Positions 1 through 6,972 of a stretch of DNA of 18,584 nt are shown piece by piece. The notes beneath the pieces are model-generated. The model worked only from the letters and a program-made list of their open reading frames with translations, did no database searches and was not told where the DNA came from. Source of the DNA: JBBSMX01 sp038232935 (GTDB lineage Bacteria > Bacteroidota > Rhodothermia > Rhodothermales > JANQRZ01); the NCBI GenBank assembly GCA_038232935.1, contig JBBSMX010000084.1, positions 1-18,584 of the forward strand, written 5' to 3'. Made by a program: the position numbers and the translations under genes. Position 1 is the first letter of the stretch. Each line of letters begins with the position of its first letter.

Positions 1-76
1 CGGTGGCGTCGACAGTGAGGGCGAAGACGGAGCGCTTGTGGAGGTCGAGGCCAGTGTAGAGTGTCGTGGCAGACAT
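1..76 (-). mobile_element. IS110-family transposase, N-terminal fragment cut by the window edge
   Basis: Reading the minus strand from the ATG at 76 gives 25 codons before the window ends, containing GLDLHKRSVFALTVD. This is the start of the RuvC-like DEDD catalytic domain of IS110/IS1111-family transposases: Gly-Leu-Asp-Leu/Val-His-Lys near the N-terminus, with the first catalytic Asp in GLD. These enzymes move the element using a bridge RNA encoded at one element end. Only about 27 bp separate this start from the stop of the neighbouring TPR-like gene, so the element end must lie very close or inside that gene's 3' end. The rest of the transposase and the other element end lie outside the window. 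Family call is fairly secure; the IS110 versus IS1111 subgroup cannot be decided here. Confidence 0.8.
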
Positions 77-103
77 GGCGGTAGGCGGCTGGTGAAGGGG
101 GAC

Positions 104-694
104 CTATCCATGAGGCGCTGTACCTTGTTGGAAAGATCCCCCGCTCGGAGCTACGATGGGTTCGGGCTCTGGCTCGGGTTCCACCACCGCCGGAGCGGGT
201 GGCGTCGCTCGGGCCGAATCGGGCGGGGGGAGGCGCTCCTCTTCGATGCGGAGCTGTTCCTTGATGGACGTGACGAGGGCGACGTAGGCCGGCGGGTCCT
301 GGACGGGGTCGGGTTCGTACTCGAACGAGACGCCCAGCAACCGGAGGATGGCCTGCTTCGCTTCGGAGAGATCGTCTTGTCGGATGAAGACGAGCGCGAG
401 CAAGCGGTAGGCATGCAGGGCTTCCTCGTCGCTCTCGGGTTGGGCTAGGCAAGCCCGAACGAGCGTCTCGGCCTCGGCGAACTCTCGGTTCACGTACCGC
501 GCTTCTGCCGCTGCGAGGAGGGGCTCGCACGGCGGCGGTGGTTGCGCGGAGACCGGCCGGAGCCCTCCCGCTCCCCACACCGCCAACCCGCACAACACGG
601 CGCGGTACCATCCCGGCAGTCGTGGCAGCGAGGCGAGGGGGTACACAAAAAGCCTGGAAGAGCTAGCCATGAGGAGACGAGGCAGGACCGGCAA
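104..694 (-). CDS. Exported TPR-like protein of unknown function
   Basis: A 196-residue protein from a TTG at 694; an ATG at 670 would give 188 residues. The TTG is favoured slightly because it starts 5 bp after the stop of the upstream PEGA gene and has GAGG just before it, suggesting translational coupling. The N-terminus is a signal peptide ending near PVSAQ. Residues about 55-125 form helical repeats of the tetratricopeptide type (AEARYVNREFAEAETLV, then LALVFIRQDDLSEAKQAIL). They are followed by the DPPAYVALV segment often seen after TPRs in Bacteroidota envelope proteins, and by a Pro/Glu-rich tail (PEPEPEP). It probably acts in the periplasm with its operon partner, the PEGA protein; the actual role is unknown. 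The last 15 or so residues (SGGSFQQGTAPHG) abut an IS110 element and may be element-derived, so the native C-terminus may be lost. Confidence 0.75.
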   Translation of the reverse strand: MPVLPRLLMASSSRLFVYPLASLPRLPGWYRAVLCGLAVWGAGGLRPVSAQPPPPCEPLLAAAEARYVNREFAEAETLVRACLAQPESDEEALHAYRLLALVFIRQDDLSEAKQAILRLLGVSFEYEPDPVQDPPAYVALVTSIKEQLRIEEERLPPPDSARATPPAPAVVEPEPEPEPIVAPSGGSFQQGTAPHG

Positions 695-699
695 TGGCC

Positions 700-1836
700 T
701 CAGTTGAGGTCGAAAACGGCCGAGGTCGTGCGGTGCGGTTGCACCTCGATCGTCCGCTCCTGAGTCCCCAATTCTGGGTGCTCAACCCGAATCTGGTGGC
801 GGCCCGGCGGTAGCGTCGCCTCGAAGCTCAGGTCCGTCTCCCGAGCGCGCAGCACCCCGTCGATGTAGACCGAGCCCCACGGGCGGACGACGACGACGAC
901 GGTACCTGTCTCTGGTGTGAGGGTGACCTCCACGTTCTCCCGCACGCCCGGCTCGACGTGGACGCGGACCGAGGCATTCTCGTAGCCGGGGAGGAAGAAG
1001 GTCAGCGTGTGGGGGCCGGCAGGGACGTCGCGCAGTTCCAGGGGGGCAACGCCCACCGTCTGGCCGTCGAGTTGCACGGGCGTGCGGGCGGGATTCACCT
1101 TCACGTCAATGGAACCGGAGGTGGGGGCGGGCGGAGGTGAAGGCTTGGGCGGGCGGGCTTCTTCGGAGACGACCGGTGCCGCTGCGGGGCGCGGCACAGG
1201 GGGTGGGTCTGAATCGAGGGAGAGCGGGGGAACGTCTCCTCCCGAGGTTGAAGGGGCCAGTACCAGCGAGATCATGGTCGGCAACTCCTCATTGAGCTCG
1301 ACGAGGGTGTCGGTGGTGCTGAAGCCTGGGCTCTCTAGGGACACGAAGTGCGGCCGGGGAGATAGGTGCCCGAGCCGGAGCGGCGTCACGCCGACGATCT
1401 CTCCGTCGATGGAGACCAGCACGCCTGAGGGCGTCGTGGCTATGTCGAGGACGGCCGAGCCTGGGGCTCCACCCGAGGAGGGAGGTTCCTCGGATGCGGC
1501 CGATCGAGCGTTCGCTGCTTCGGTGAGCACGCGGAACTCTTCGGACGTGAGGCCGAGATCGTTCTGAGGAGAGGGGGACCAGAGGAGGAACGCCGCGCTT
1601 CCCACGAATACGAGCACGAGGAGTCCGATAAAAATCAGAGGGAAGTGGGTCTCGGCGAATCGTGGAGGCTGGAAGGTCGCCGGCGAGGGGGGAGGCCGGA
1701 AAGGGGGAGGTTGTGTGCGAATCGGGGTACGGCGCACGATCTCCCCGGGCTGCGGTCCAGGCGACTCACGCTCGGGGGAATCCGGTTCCCTGGGCGGCGG
1801 CTGGCTCTCGGAGGAGGATGCGTGCGGGGTACGCAT
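700..1836 (-). CDS. Membrane-anchored protein with three PEGA domains
   Basis: 378 residues. A Pro-rich N-terminal segment (1-64) is followed by one strong transmembrane helix (about 65-87, ending in FLLW), giving a type II topology with the rest outside the inner membrane. Three PEGA-like beta domains follow: about 128-193 (PSGVLVSIDGEIVGVTPLRL), 240-308 (PVQLDGQTVGVAPLELRDVPAG) and 312-378 (GSVYIDGVLRARETDL). They are separated by a long Pro/Ala/Ser linker. PEGA domains are small surface or periplasmic modules, often found in envelope-associated proteins, and carry no catalytic activity. It is the first gene of a two-gene unit with the TPR-like gene 5 bp downstream. The architecture (Pro-rich, TM, PEGA) is repeated in the protein at 11813-12745. 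No specific function can be assigned. Confidence 0.85.
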   Translation of the reverse strand: MRTPHASSSESQPPPREPDSPERESPGPQPGEIVRRTPIRTQPPPFRPPPSPATFQPPRFAETHFPLIFIGLLVLVFVGSAAFLLWSPSPQNDLGLTSEEFRVLTEAANARSAASEEPPSSGGAPGSAVLDIATTPSGVLVSIDGEIVGVTPLRLGHLSPRPHFVSLESPGFSTTDTLVELNEELPTMISLVLAPSTSGGDVPPLSLDSDPPPVPRPAAAPVVSEEARPPKPSPPPAPTSGSIDVKVNPARTPVQLDGQTVGVAPLELRDVPAGPHTLTFFLPGYENASVRVHVEPGVRENVEVTLTPETGTVVVVVRPWGSVYIDGVLRARETDLSFEATLPPGRHQIRVEHPELGTQERTIEVQPHRTTSAVFDLN

Positions 1837-2120
1837 TGAATGGACGAACTATGTGTGACGTAGTTGGGCAGTGCCGGTAAAGTAATGCGTAACCCTGCCC
1901 GAGAGAAGGGGGAAAAGGGACCTGGCACTACACTGGACATATCCAGATCAGTTATTGGTAATCGATCAGCCTGCGTTCTCTTGCACGGGCGGTGCGCTAC
2001 CGGCTGCGCTATCGGGGGCGCAACGGGCCCTGCTCGAAGGCGCGGTGGAATGCCTCGAACCACTAGGTGCTTTGCTTTACTTTGCGCCGTTACCACGTCC
2101 CTCGCCCTTCCGCAACAGGC
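1837..2120. other. Non-coding gap between the PEGA gene and the decayed gene
   Basis: No convincing gene. Frames open on the plus strand here, but their products look random and they share sequence with one another. The gap holds the promoter region of the minus-strand PEGA gene, with A/T-richer sequence at about 1853-1890, and probably the dead promoter of the relic gene that starts at 2121. A small dyad CTGGA-cata-TCCAG lies near 1932-1945, and a GATCA pair flanks an A/T-rich stretch just after it. None of these matches a known element well enough to name. Confidence 0.4.
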
Positions 2121-2582
2121 ATGCGCGCTCGCCGCCACGCCGTGCTGGTGCTCCCGATCGCGTTGGCCGGTGCGGCGAGCGGGTGGGCGTAGGCCGCCAC
2201 CGTGCGTGGCTTCGTCGTCGACAGCGCAGACGGGGTGGCGCTGCCGGGGGTGACCGTGTTTCTGGAGCCGCTGGACCGTGCCGAGCAGCGGCCGTTCCGC
2301 ACGGCCACCGACGGGCTCTACGTCCTTGCGCGCTTTCCGCCGGACCGCCTCCGCGACTCGTTCGTGGGATACGAAACCCACGCCGGGCGCGAGCTACGTG
2401 GGCGGGGTGTTCGATCCCGACGGCTCGTCGAGCCGGAAACGCTCTCGAACGTGGAGGACGGGTTCGGCTTTTACGGGGCGGGATACCGGATCGGCCGCCG
2501 CATCGTCCCGACGCAGCAGGATCAGACCAACGCCGGGCTTTGCCTCCTTGACGAGACGGGGACCGGCTGCGAGGAGCCGTAA
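2121..2582 (+). pseudogene. Decayed relic: TonB-receptor-type N-terminus joined to a DUF4249-like C-terminus
   Basis: The frame starting at ATG 2121 encodes a clean signal peptide (MRARRHAVLVLPIALAGAAS, then GWA). It then meets TAG at 2190-2192, exactly where CAG would give the usual Ala-Gln cleavage junction. The same frame continues without a stop to 2582. First comes a carboxypeptidase-regulatory-like domain (RGFVVDSADGVALPGVTVFL and DSFVGYET, at about 2202-2375), the module that opens many Bacteroidota TonB-dependent receptors. The end (LSNVEDGFGFYGAGYR, then GLCLLDETGTGCEEP) instead resembles the C-terminus of DUF4249 lipoproteins, whose genes commonly follow such receptors. Between them, a preferred reading (ASYVGGVFDPDG) sits in another frame, suggesting a frameshift near 2425. 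The simplest reading is a large deletion joining two neighbouring genes, plus a nonsense codon. The pseudogene call is strong; the DUF4249 identity is moderate. Confidence 0.7.
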
Positions 2583-2602
2583 CCTCGGTCGTCGTGCGCG
2601 GC

Positions 2603-3043
2603 CTACTTCTCCCATCGCACGGCGTCGCCAACCGCAATGCGTCCGTCATCGAGCACCTCGCCGAAGGCACCGCCGCGCCAGTCGGGGAACATGAGGTCTT
2701 TCAGCCCCGGCAGCGCCTCGTCCATCCGCTCGCACGGTTTCGTCTCGCCGAAGATGCGGAGGCGGCACGGGCCGACGCGCAGCACGCGGCCCCGGCTGTC
2801 GGCGAGGGGGAATCCGCGGAGCATCAGGTTCGCCCGCCGTGCCGACGGGTCGAGCGTGCCGCTGAGCTGCTGCATCAAGTCCTCCCACACCTCCTCTTCG
2901 ATGAGCGTGACTTGTCGCCGCCGCCCCTGATCCGCGTTGCCGACGAGCCCGCGCCCGGCGACGAGTTCGGCGGAAACGGCGGGGTCCATCGGCCCGCGCT
3001 TGAAGCGCTTGATCCAGATCGCCTGAAGCTGTCCGTGGTTCAT
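2603..3043 (-). CDS. MOSC-domain protein
   Basis: 146 residues from ATG 3043, chosen because MNHGQLQAIWIKRFKRGPMD is the usual opening of short MOSC proteins. An in-frame start at 3091 would overlap the upstream gene. The MOSC beta-barrel covers almost the whole protein. Visible hallmarks are LVAGRGLVGN near the N-terminus, QVTLIEEEVWEDL, and the conserved cysteine block GETKPCERMDEALPGL followed by WRGGAFGEVLDDGRIAVGD. MOSC domains of molybdenum cofactor sulfurases and of YiiM/YcbX-like proteins use that Cys to handle sulfur or bind molybdenum cofactor. The substrate of this stand-alone version is unknown. It is the last gene of a minus-strand run, 44 bp after the sulfotransferase stop, and may be co-transcribed with it. 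Confidence 0.85.
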   Translation of the reverse strand: MNHGQLQAIWIKRFKRGPMDPAVSAELVAGRGLVGNADQGRRRQVTLIEEEVWEDLMQQLSGTLDPSARRANLMLRGFPLADSRGRVLRVGPCRLRIFGETKPCERMDEALPGLKDLMFPDWRGGAFGEVLDDGRIAVGDAVRWEK

Positions 3044-3087
3044 GGCGCTACTGCCAGCGTGCGTGCATTCCCCCGCCGTGAACGAGT

Positions 3088-3921
3088 TCAATCAGACTGG
3101 CGTTCGAGCATCCACTCGTACTCGGTGCCTCGCAGGAGAGCCGCTACTTCTTCGTAGTTGAGGAGGATGTCGGACAGCGGATACGGGTTCGTCTTCCTCA
3201 GTTCGATCTCCGCGGGCGCGGAGGGGAGTCCGAGGAACGAACAGATTTTCTCGTAGGCCACCTTCGGGTTCTGCTCGATGTCGTCCTCGTACGTCAGCCG
3301 CAGCACCTCGTCGTCGCCGAGCAAGCGGTCGAGCGTGTCGTAGAGTGCGTCGAACTCCTCGAAGCGCTGGAGGAGGGGGAGGGCGCTCTTCATGAGTGGC
3401 GTCCGCTCCACGTCGAAGTCGATCCGGACGATCTTGCCCTTCTCCTCCTTCGAGATGTGTCGCCGCTCGTCCGCCTGGCCGACGGCGGCGGAGACCGCCT
3501 GACGCAGGTAGTTCTTCCGGCGGAGCACGATGAACCGCGAGAAGCCGAGCTCCCGGAGCCGCTCCACGTACTCGGCCGTGTCGAGACGGAGTACCTCGGG
3601 GCCGAGGTGTTGCAGGCGGTGCACCTTCGTCTCGAAGCCGTAGCTGCGGTTCCCCGCGTTCCGCATACGCCAGCGGAGCACTGCGAACGGATCTCGGACG
3701 ATCCGTTGCTCAGAAAGCTTTTGCTTGCGGTATCGCTCGAGCAGCTCGCCATCCCAGAGCAGGGCGGGGTGGCGTTCGAGCATCTTGGCCACGACCGTGG
3801 ACCCGACGCGCCCAGTGTGGAGCATGGCGATGCTGCCGGGCACGAGAGGTAGCGCGCGGAAGTAGCCCGTGTATACGACCGAGCGGAGCCTGCGCAGAGG
3901 TGCAGTGAGAACCTTTCGCAT
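3088..3921 (-). CDS. PAPS-dependent sulfotransferase family protein
   Basis: 277 residues from ATG 3921, 17 bp after the L,D-transpeptidase stop. The frame stays open far upstream, but that part only shadows the transpeptidase gene. Two signatures of the sulfotransferase P-loop fold are visible. The 5'-phosphosulfate loop is at about residues 35-44 (HTGRVGSTVV). The 3'-phosphate-binding strand and helix is FSRFIVLRRKNYLRQAVSAA. A C-terminal segment YEDDIEQNPKVAYEKICSFLGLP is typical of Sulfotransfer_1/3 and Stf0-like enzymes. Such enzymes move sulfate from PAPS to a sugar, lipid or other hydroxyl acceptor; no acceptor can be read from the sequence. No signal peptide or TM segment, so it is expected to be cytosolic. 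Placement beside envelope genes suggests a cell-envelope glycan or lipid acceptor (inference). Confidence 0.8.
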   Translation of the reverse strand: MRKVLTAPLRRLRSVVYTGYFRALPLVPGSIAMLHTGRVGSTVVAKMLERHPALLWDGELLERYRKQKLSEQRIVRDPFAVLRWRMRNAGNRSYGFETKVHRLQHLGPEVLRLDTAEYVERLRELGFSRFIVLRRKNYLRQAVSAAVGQADERRHISKEEKGKIVRIDFDVERTPLMKSALPLLQRFEEFDALYDTLDRLLGDDEVLRLTYEDDIEQNPKVAYEKICSFLGLPSAPAEIELRKTNPYPLSDILLNYEEVAALLRGTEYEWMLERQSD

Positions 3922-3938
3922 AGCGCCGGTGCGCGGAG

Positions 3939-4874
3939 TCAGGGGCGCGTGCCGGCCGAGGCGGACTGCGCGCGAAGCCGGTCGAACTGCTCCTGCTGCG
4001 GGGTGCCGGCGGGCACGTCGTAGGGCGAGGCCGGGAGGCGGACGCGCTTCAGCACCGGGTAGTCCTCCCGGAACACGAACGGATTCGGCTTGCCGACGAT
4101 GTCCTGCCCGATCACGAGCACGATTGTCCCCTGCTCGTTGATCGTCGCGCCGACGGACGAGATTTCGTCGCCGCCGGTCTTCTTCCACGTGTCGGTCCAG
4201 GCGTAGAGCCAGCGGGCGTCGGGGTCGGACATGCGGATGCAGCCGTGGCTGGCCGGACCACCCATCGGGAGGGCGTACTGGTGGAGGTGGATGCCGCGCG
4301 TCTCGTGGATGTTCATCACCCAGTACATCTCCCAGTCCTCGTCGGCCGGCGAGAGCGTGGAGATGCGGTAGTCCTGTTTCCAGTTGACGTTGAAGCGTCC
4401 GCTCGGCGTCCGCGCGCTCTCCGTGCCAGTGTTGATCATGCCCCACCGCGCGAGCTTGCCCCACTCGTAGGCCCCGAAAGCCTGGATGCTCTTGTCGAGG
4501 ACGACGAGCTTGTCGATATCGCGCGCGCCGGGGTAGTAGCGGGGGAACGGGGAATAGGCGCGGAAGTCCAGCGTCAGGTCCGTCGGGACGATGAGCGTGT
4601 CGCCGCGACGGAGGTTCTCGAGGTCGTTCCGGTTGAGGATCTGGAGGAGACCTTTGTTCTCTTCCCCATAGCGGCGGTATAGCTTGAGTCGTGCTTCGAG
4701 CCGGGAGTCGCTCTCGACGACGTGGTAGTCGTAGTAGACGGGGGGGATGTCGTCGAGGTCGCCGTCGCGCCGCTCGATGACATCGGCGATGTTTTTCTGC
4801 CGGAAGTGGGAGGTCTCCTGCGCCCACACAGGAGTGGCGAGCAGGAGGCAGAGGAGGACGAGGGCGAGGCGCAT
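3939..4874 (-). CDS. L,D-transpeptidase (YkuD family) with N-terminal LysM-like region
   Basis: 311 residues with a signal peptide (MRLALVLLCLLLATPVWAQ). Residues about 55-98 (VVESDSRLEARLKLYRRYGE, then RRGDTLIVP) look like a LysM-type peptidoglycan-binding unit. The YkuD catalytic domain follows from about 118, with the active-site signature HLHQYALPMGG and then SHGCIRM, giving catalytic Cys212 and His210. The Arg two residues after Cys is the usual one. These periplasmic enzymes form 3-3 cross-links in peptidoglycan or attach proteins to it, using meso-diaminopimelate peptides. A C-terminal tail of about 60 residues extends past the core. It lies between the potassium channel gene (81 bp upstream) and the sulfotransferase (17 bp downstream), all on the same strand. 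Confidence 0.92.
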   Translation of the reverse strand: MRLALVLLCLLLATPVWAQETSHFRQKNIADVIERRDGDLDDIPPVYYDYHVVESDSRLEARLKLYRRYGEENKGLLQILNRNDLENLRRGDTLIVPTDLTLDFRAYSPFPRYYPGARDIDKLVVLDKSIQAFGAYEWGKLARWGMINTGTESARTPSGRFNVNWKQDYRISTLSPADEDWEMYWVMNIHETRGIHLHQYALPMGGPASHGCIRMSDPDARWLYAWTDTWKKTGGDEISSVGATINEQGTIVLVIGQDIVGKPNPFVFREDYPVLKRVRLPASPYDVPAGTPQQEQFDRLRAQSASAGTRP

Positions 4875-4955
4875 CGGGAACGGGGGTGGGTCGGAGTATC
4901 GGCTGGATATCGGCCGGGTATACTCGCGTTGGGGGCGTCGGGTCCGGCGTCGAGG

Positions 4956-6050
4956 TTAGGGCTGGGCGCGCTGCATCCGGCGGGCTTTGCCGGGGCCGTC
5001 CTCGGGCGGGGAGCACCCCTCGCGCCGGAGCCGCTCGATCATATCGACGTTGCCGAGCACGATGAGGATGTCGCCGGCCTCCATGGGCGCGGTCGGGCTC
5101 GGGTTCAGCCGCCAGTCGGAGGTGCCCTCGTTGAGGAGCGCGATCACGACGGCGTTGAATCGGTTTCGGAAGTCACTCTCGGCGAGGGACTGTCCGTCGA
5201 GCAGGGAGCCGGCCTCGATGCGGACCTCCTCCATTCGGAGGTCGAGCGCACCGACGTGGAGCACCTGCTCCATGAACTGGTCCACGTAGGGGCGGAGGAT
5301 CACCTGCGCCATCCGGTCGGCCCCGATCTCGTAGGGGGAGATGACTTTGTCGACCCCGGCGCGGAGCAGTTTCTGCGTGTTCTTGTGCTGGTTCGTGCGA
5401 GCGAGCGTGAAGAGGCCGGGGTGGAGCTCTTTGGCCGTGAGCGCGGCGAACACGTTCGCGCTGTCTTCGGGAAGTGTGAGGATGAGGCCCTCGGCGCGCT
5501 CGATGCCCGCCTCGTGCAGGACGTCGTCGTCTTCGGCGTCGCCCTCGACGTAGAGGTAGCCGGCCGCTTCGAGCCACTCCGTCCGCTCCGGGTCCCGCTC
5601 GATCACGACGAAGGGGAGCCCAGCGTCGATGAGGTCGGTGACGATGCGGCGGCCGAGCCGGCCGTAGCCGCACACGACGTAGTGGTGCTCGAGGCGTTCG
5701 ATCTTGCGGGTCATAAAACGGTGCTGGAGGCGCTGGTACCGGACGAGGACCTGAGCAGTTCGCGTCGCCATAAACGCGACGGTGCCGATCCCGAAGATAG
5801 AGATGGCAATAGTGAAGAGCTTGCCCGCACTAGAGAGCGGATTGACCTCGCTGAACCCAATCGTAGTGAGGGTGATAAAGGTCATGTAGAGCCCATCGAG
5901 CACGCTCATCTTCTCGATGAGGTGGTAACCGGCTGTTCCCACGACGACGATGAGCCCGAGCGCGAGACCGGCTACGAGGATCTCCCGGCGCGCTCCGTCC
6001 ATCCGAGCGAGGCGGTCGGCAAGGCGTTCGACGAAGCCGGGTCGGGTCAC
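4956..6050 (-). CDS. Two-TM potassium channel with RCK (TrkA-N/TrkA-C) domains
   Basis: 364 residues from GTG 6050. ATG 6002 is also possible. The farthest frame start, GTG 6182, overlaps the upstream gene and would run through a stable hairpin at 6113-6130, so it is disfavoured. TM1 is at about 24-46, then a pore helix and filter (TLTTIGFSEVNPLS, about 60-73), TM2 at about 77-97, and a Rossmann RCK domain beginning HYVVCGYGRLGRRI with a downstream Glu typical of NAD/nucleotide binding. A TrkA-C-like domain follows at the C-terminus (MEEVRIEAGSLLDGQSL to GDILIVLG). This is the MthK-like single-pore K+ channel architecture, gated by ligands on the RCK ring. The filter reads T-I-G-F-S rather than T-V-G-Y-G, which may alter selectivity. 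It acts in the inner membrane in potassium or osmotic homeostasis. Confidence 0.88.
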   Translation of the reverse strand: MTRPGFVERLADRLARMDGARREILVAGLALGLIVVVGTAGYHLIEKMSVLDGLYMTFITLTTIGFSEVNPLSSAGKLFTIAISIFGIGTVAFMATRTAQVLVRYQRLQHRFMTRKIERLEHHYVVCGYGRLGRRIVTDLIDAGLPFVVIERDPERTEWLEAAGYLYVEGDAEDDDVLHEAGIERAEGLILTLPEDSANVFAALTAKELHPGLFTLARTNQHKNTQKLLRAGVDKVISPYEIGADRMAQVILRPYVDQFMEQVLHVGALDLRMEEVRIEAGSLLDGQSLAESDFRNRFNAVVIALLNEGTSDWRLNPSPTAPMEAGDILIVLGNVDMIERLRREGCSPPEDGPGKARRMQRAQP

Positions 6051-6112
6051 AAAGGGGGCGTTTCTGGTTTTTCGTAGTTGAGTCCGGCCGTTCTCGCCGA
6101 ACCAGCAAGCGA

Positions 6113-6130
6113 GGTTTCCCGAAGGAAACC
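6113..6130 (-). terminator. Hairpin with UUCG tetraloop after the small conserved gene
   Basis: A perfect 7-bp inverted repeat (GGTTTCC / GGAAACC) closes a 4-nt loop that reads UUCG in a minus-strand transcript. It starts 13 nt after the stop of the 6143-6640 gene and lies before the potassium channel start. UUCG loops are exceptionally stable. No T-run follows, so it is not a classic intrinsic terminator; it could act as a weak terminator, a processing site or a 3'-end stabiliser that separates the two genes' expression. Confidence 0.45.
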
Positions 6131-6142
6131 GGAACCGAGAAA

Positions 6143-6640
6143 CTAAGCCGGCTCGGGGAGGCGGAAGGTGCGGCCGTGCCACGTCATCCCGGCCGGACGT
6201 TCGAGCCCGCCGTCACGGAGATCCCCGACGGTGTCGAGGGTGGTGACGAAGACGGGCGTCGCGGTCGTGATGGCACCGTCGCGGACGCGCTGGCGGAAGG
6301 TGAGGCGGGGGAGGACCCGGAGGTCGCCGTCCGTATCGCGAAAGACCACCTGCAACCCGTCCACCCACTCAAGGCCCATCGCGCGCCCGGCTTCTTCGAC
6401 GGCGTGGACGAGGCTGTCGATGCCGCAGCCGGAGACACCGCCCGCGAGATGTGCGGCCACGAGCACGAATCGGTTTTCCGCGAGGGCGACACCGCCGGGT
6501 ACAGGACGGCCGTGGGAGGTCCACTGGGCGACGAAGCGAGCGATGGTGTCGCGGAGACGGCCCTGTTCAGCAGGGGAGAGCGCGCGCTCAGCCGTGAAGA
6601 CCCACAGGCGAGCGTCTGCGGGGAGATCGGGGAACAGCAT
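6143..6640 (-). CDS. Conserved Bacteroidota small protein of unknown function
   Basis: 165 residues, no signal peptide or TM segment. The sequence matches, from memory, a short protein common in Bacteroidota that databases often mislabel as an ABC transporter ATPase. It begins LPADARLWVFTAERALSPAEQ. A helical stretch is followed by FVAQWTSHGRPVPGGVALAENRFVLVAAH and the diagnostic VSGCGIDSLVHAVEE. It has no Walker motifs, so an ATPase role is not supported. The SGC-IDS block with its invariant Cys may be functional. It is the first gene of the minus-strand run 6640-2603 and is divergent from the type IX secretion operon, sharing the 332-bp promoter gap. Function unknown. Confidence 0.8.
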   Translation of the reverse strand: MLFPDLPADARLWVFTAERALSPAEQGRLRDTIARFVAQWTSHGRPVPGGVALAENRFVLVAAHLAGGVSGCGIDSLVHAVEEAGRAMGLEWVDGLQVVFRDTDGDLRVLPRLTFRQRVRDGAITTATPVFVTTLDTVGDLRDGGLERPAGMTWHGRTFRLPEPA

Positions 6641-6972
6641 GAGACAAGGGGCGATGGGGAGGCATTACAACGCACGACCGAGAGGATGTTTCAGTGCGTA
6701 GCAACTCTCCCAGACGTCTTACAGGTGGTCATGCCATAGGGCCGTTACATATACGGACAGACGCATTAGCATGGTGCCGATGCTCGGAACGGGCGCGTTC
6801 CTTTTCGTATCATAGCGGAACGACAGGTTAAAAGCCTTCATCTATTTTAACTACACCATGTGTCTGCCGATACGGGGATCAGCAGGCGTTATTGCGCTTA
6901 CCGTTTCTTCCCCACAGGGTCGGCGTCTCGCTTTGAGACCGATGAGGCACCGGCACCGCGCTCCCTTTTTAG
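6641..6972. promoter_or_regulatory. Divergent promoter region upstream of the type IX secretion operon
   Basis: No gene is supported in this 332-bp gap. It must carry the promoter(s) for the minus-strand gene starting at 6640 and for the plus-strand operon starting at 6973. The stretch 6800-6855 is clearly richer in A/T than its surroundings and contains TATTTTAA at 6843-6850. That roughly resembles the Bacteroidota -7 box (TAnnTTTG), but no good -33 partner is seen. A small dyad GTCTC-gcttt-GAGAC lies near 6924-6938 and could sit in the operon's leader. Boxes are not assigned with confidence. Confidence 0.4.

Noticed and set aside
1955..2551. 198-codon plus-strand open frame across the relic gene
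   Set aside because: Its translation is Arg/Pro-rich, with no signal or domain, while recognisable domain fragments lie in the frame of 2121.
3922..5016. Long open frame upstream of and in frame with the sulfotransferase
   Set aside because: It shadows the L,D-transpeptidase gene in another frame; the translation is Arg/Pro-rich and low-complexity, and the family match begins only at the ATG at 3921.
4722..6077. 451-codon open frame on the plus strand antisense to the potassium channel
   Set aside because: Same reason: the channel gene shows TM, filter and RCK motifs, and the antisense translation is a compositional shadow.
6143..6640. ABC transporter ATPase label for the small conserved protein
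   Set aside because: No Walker A, Walker B or signature motif is present in its 165 residues.
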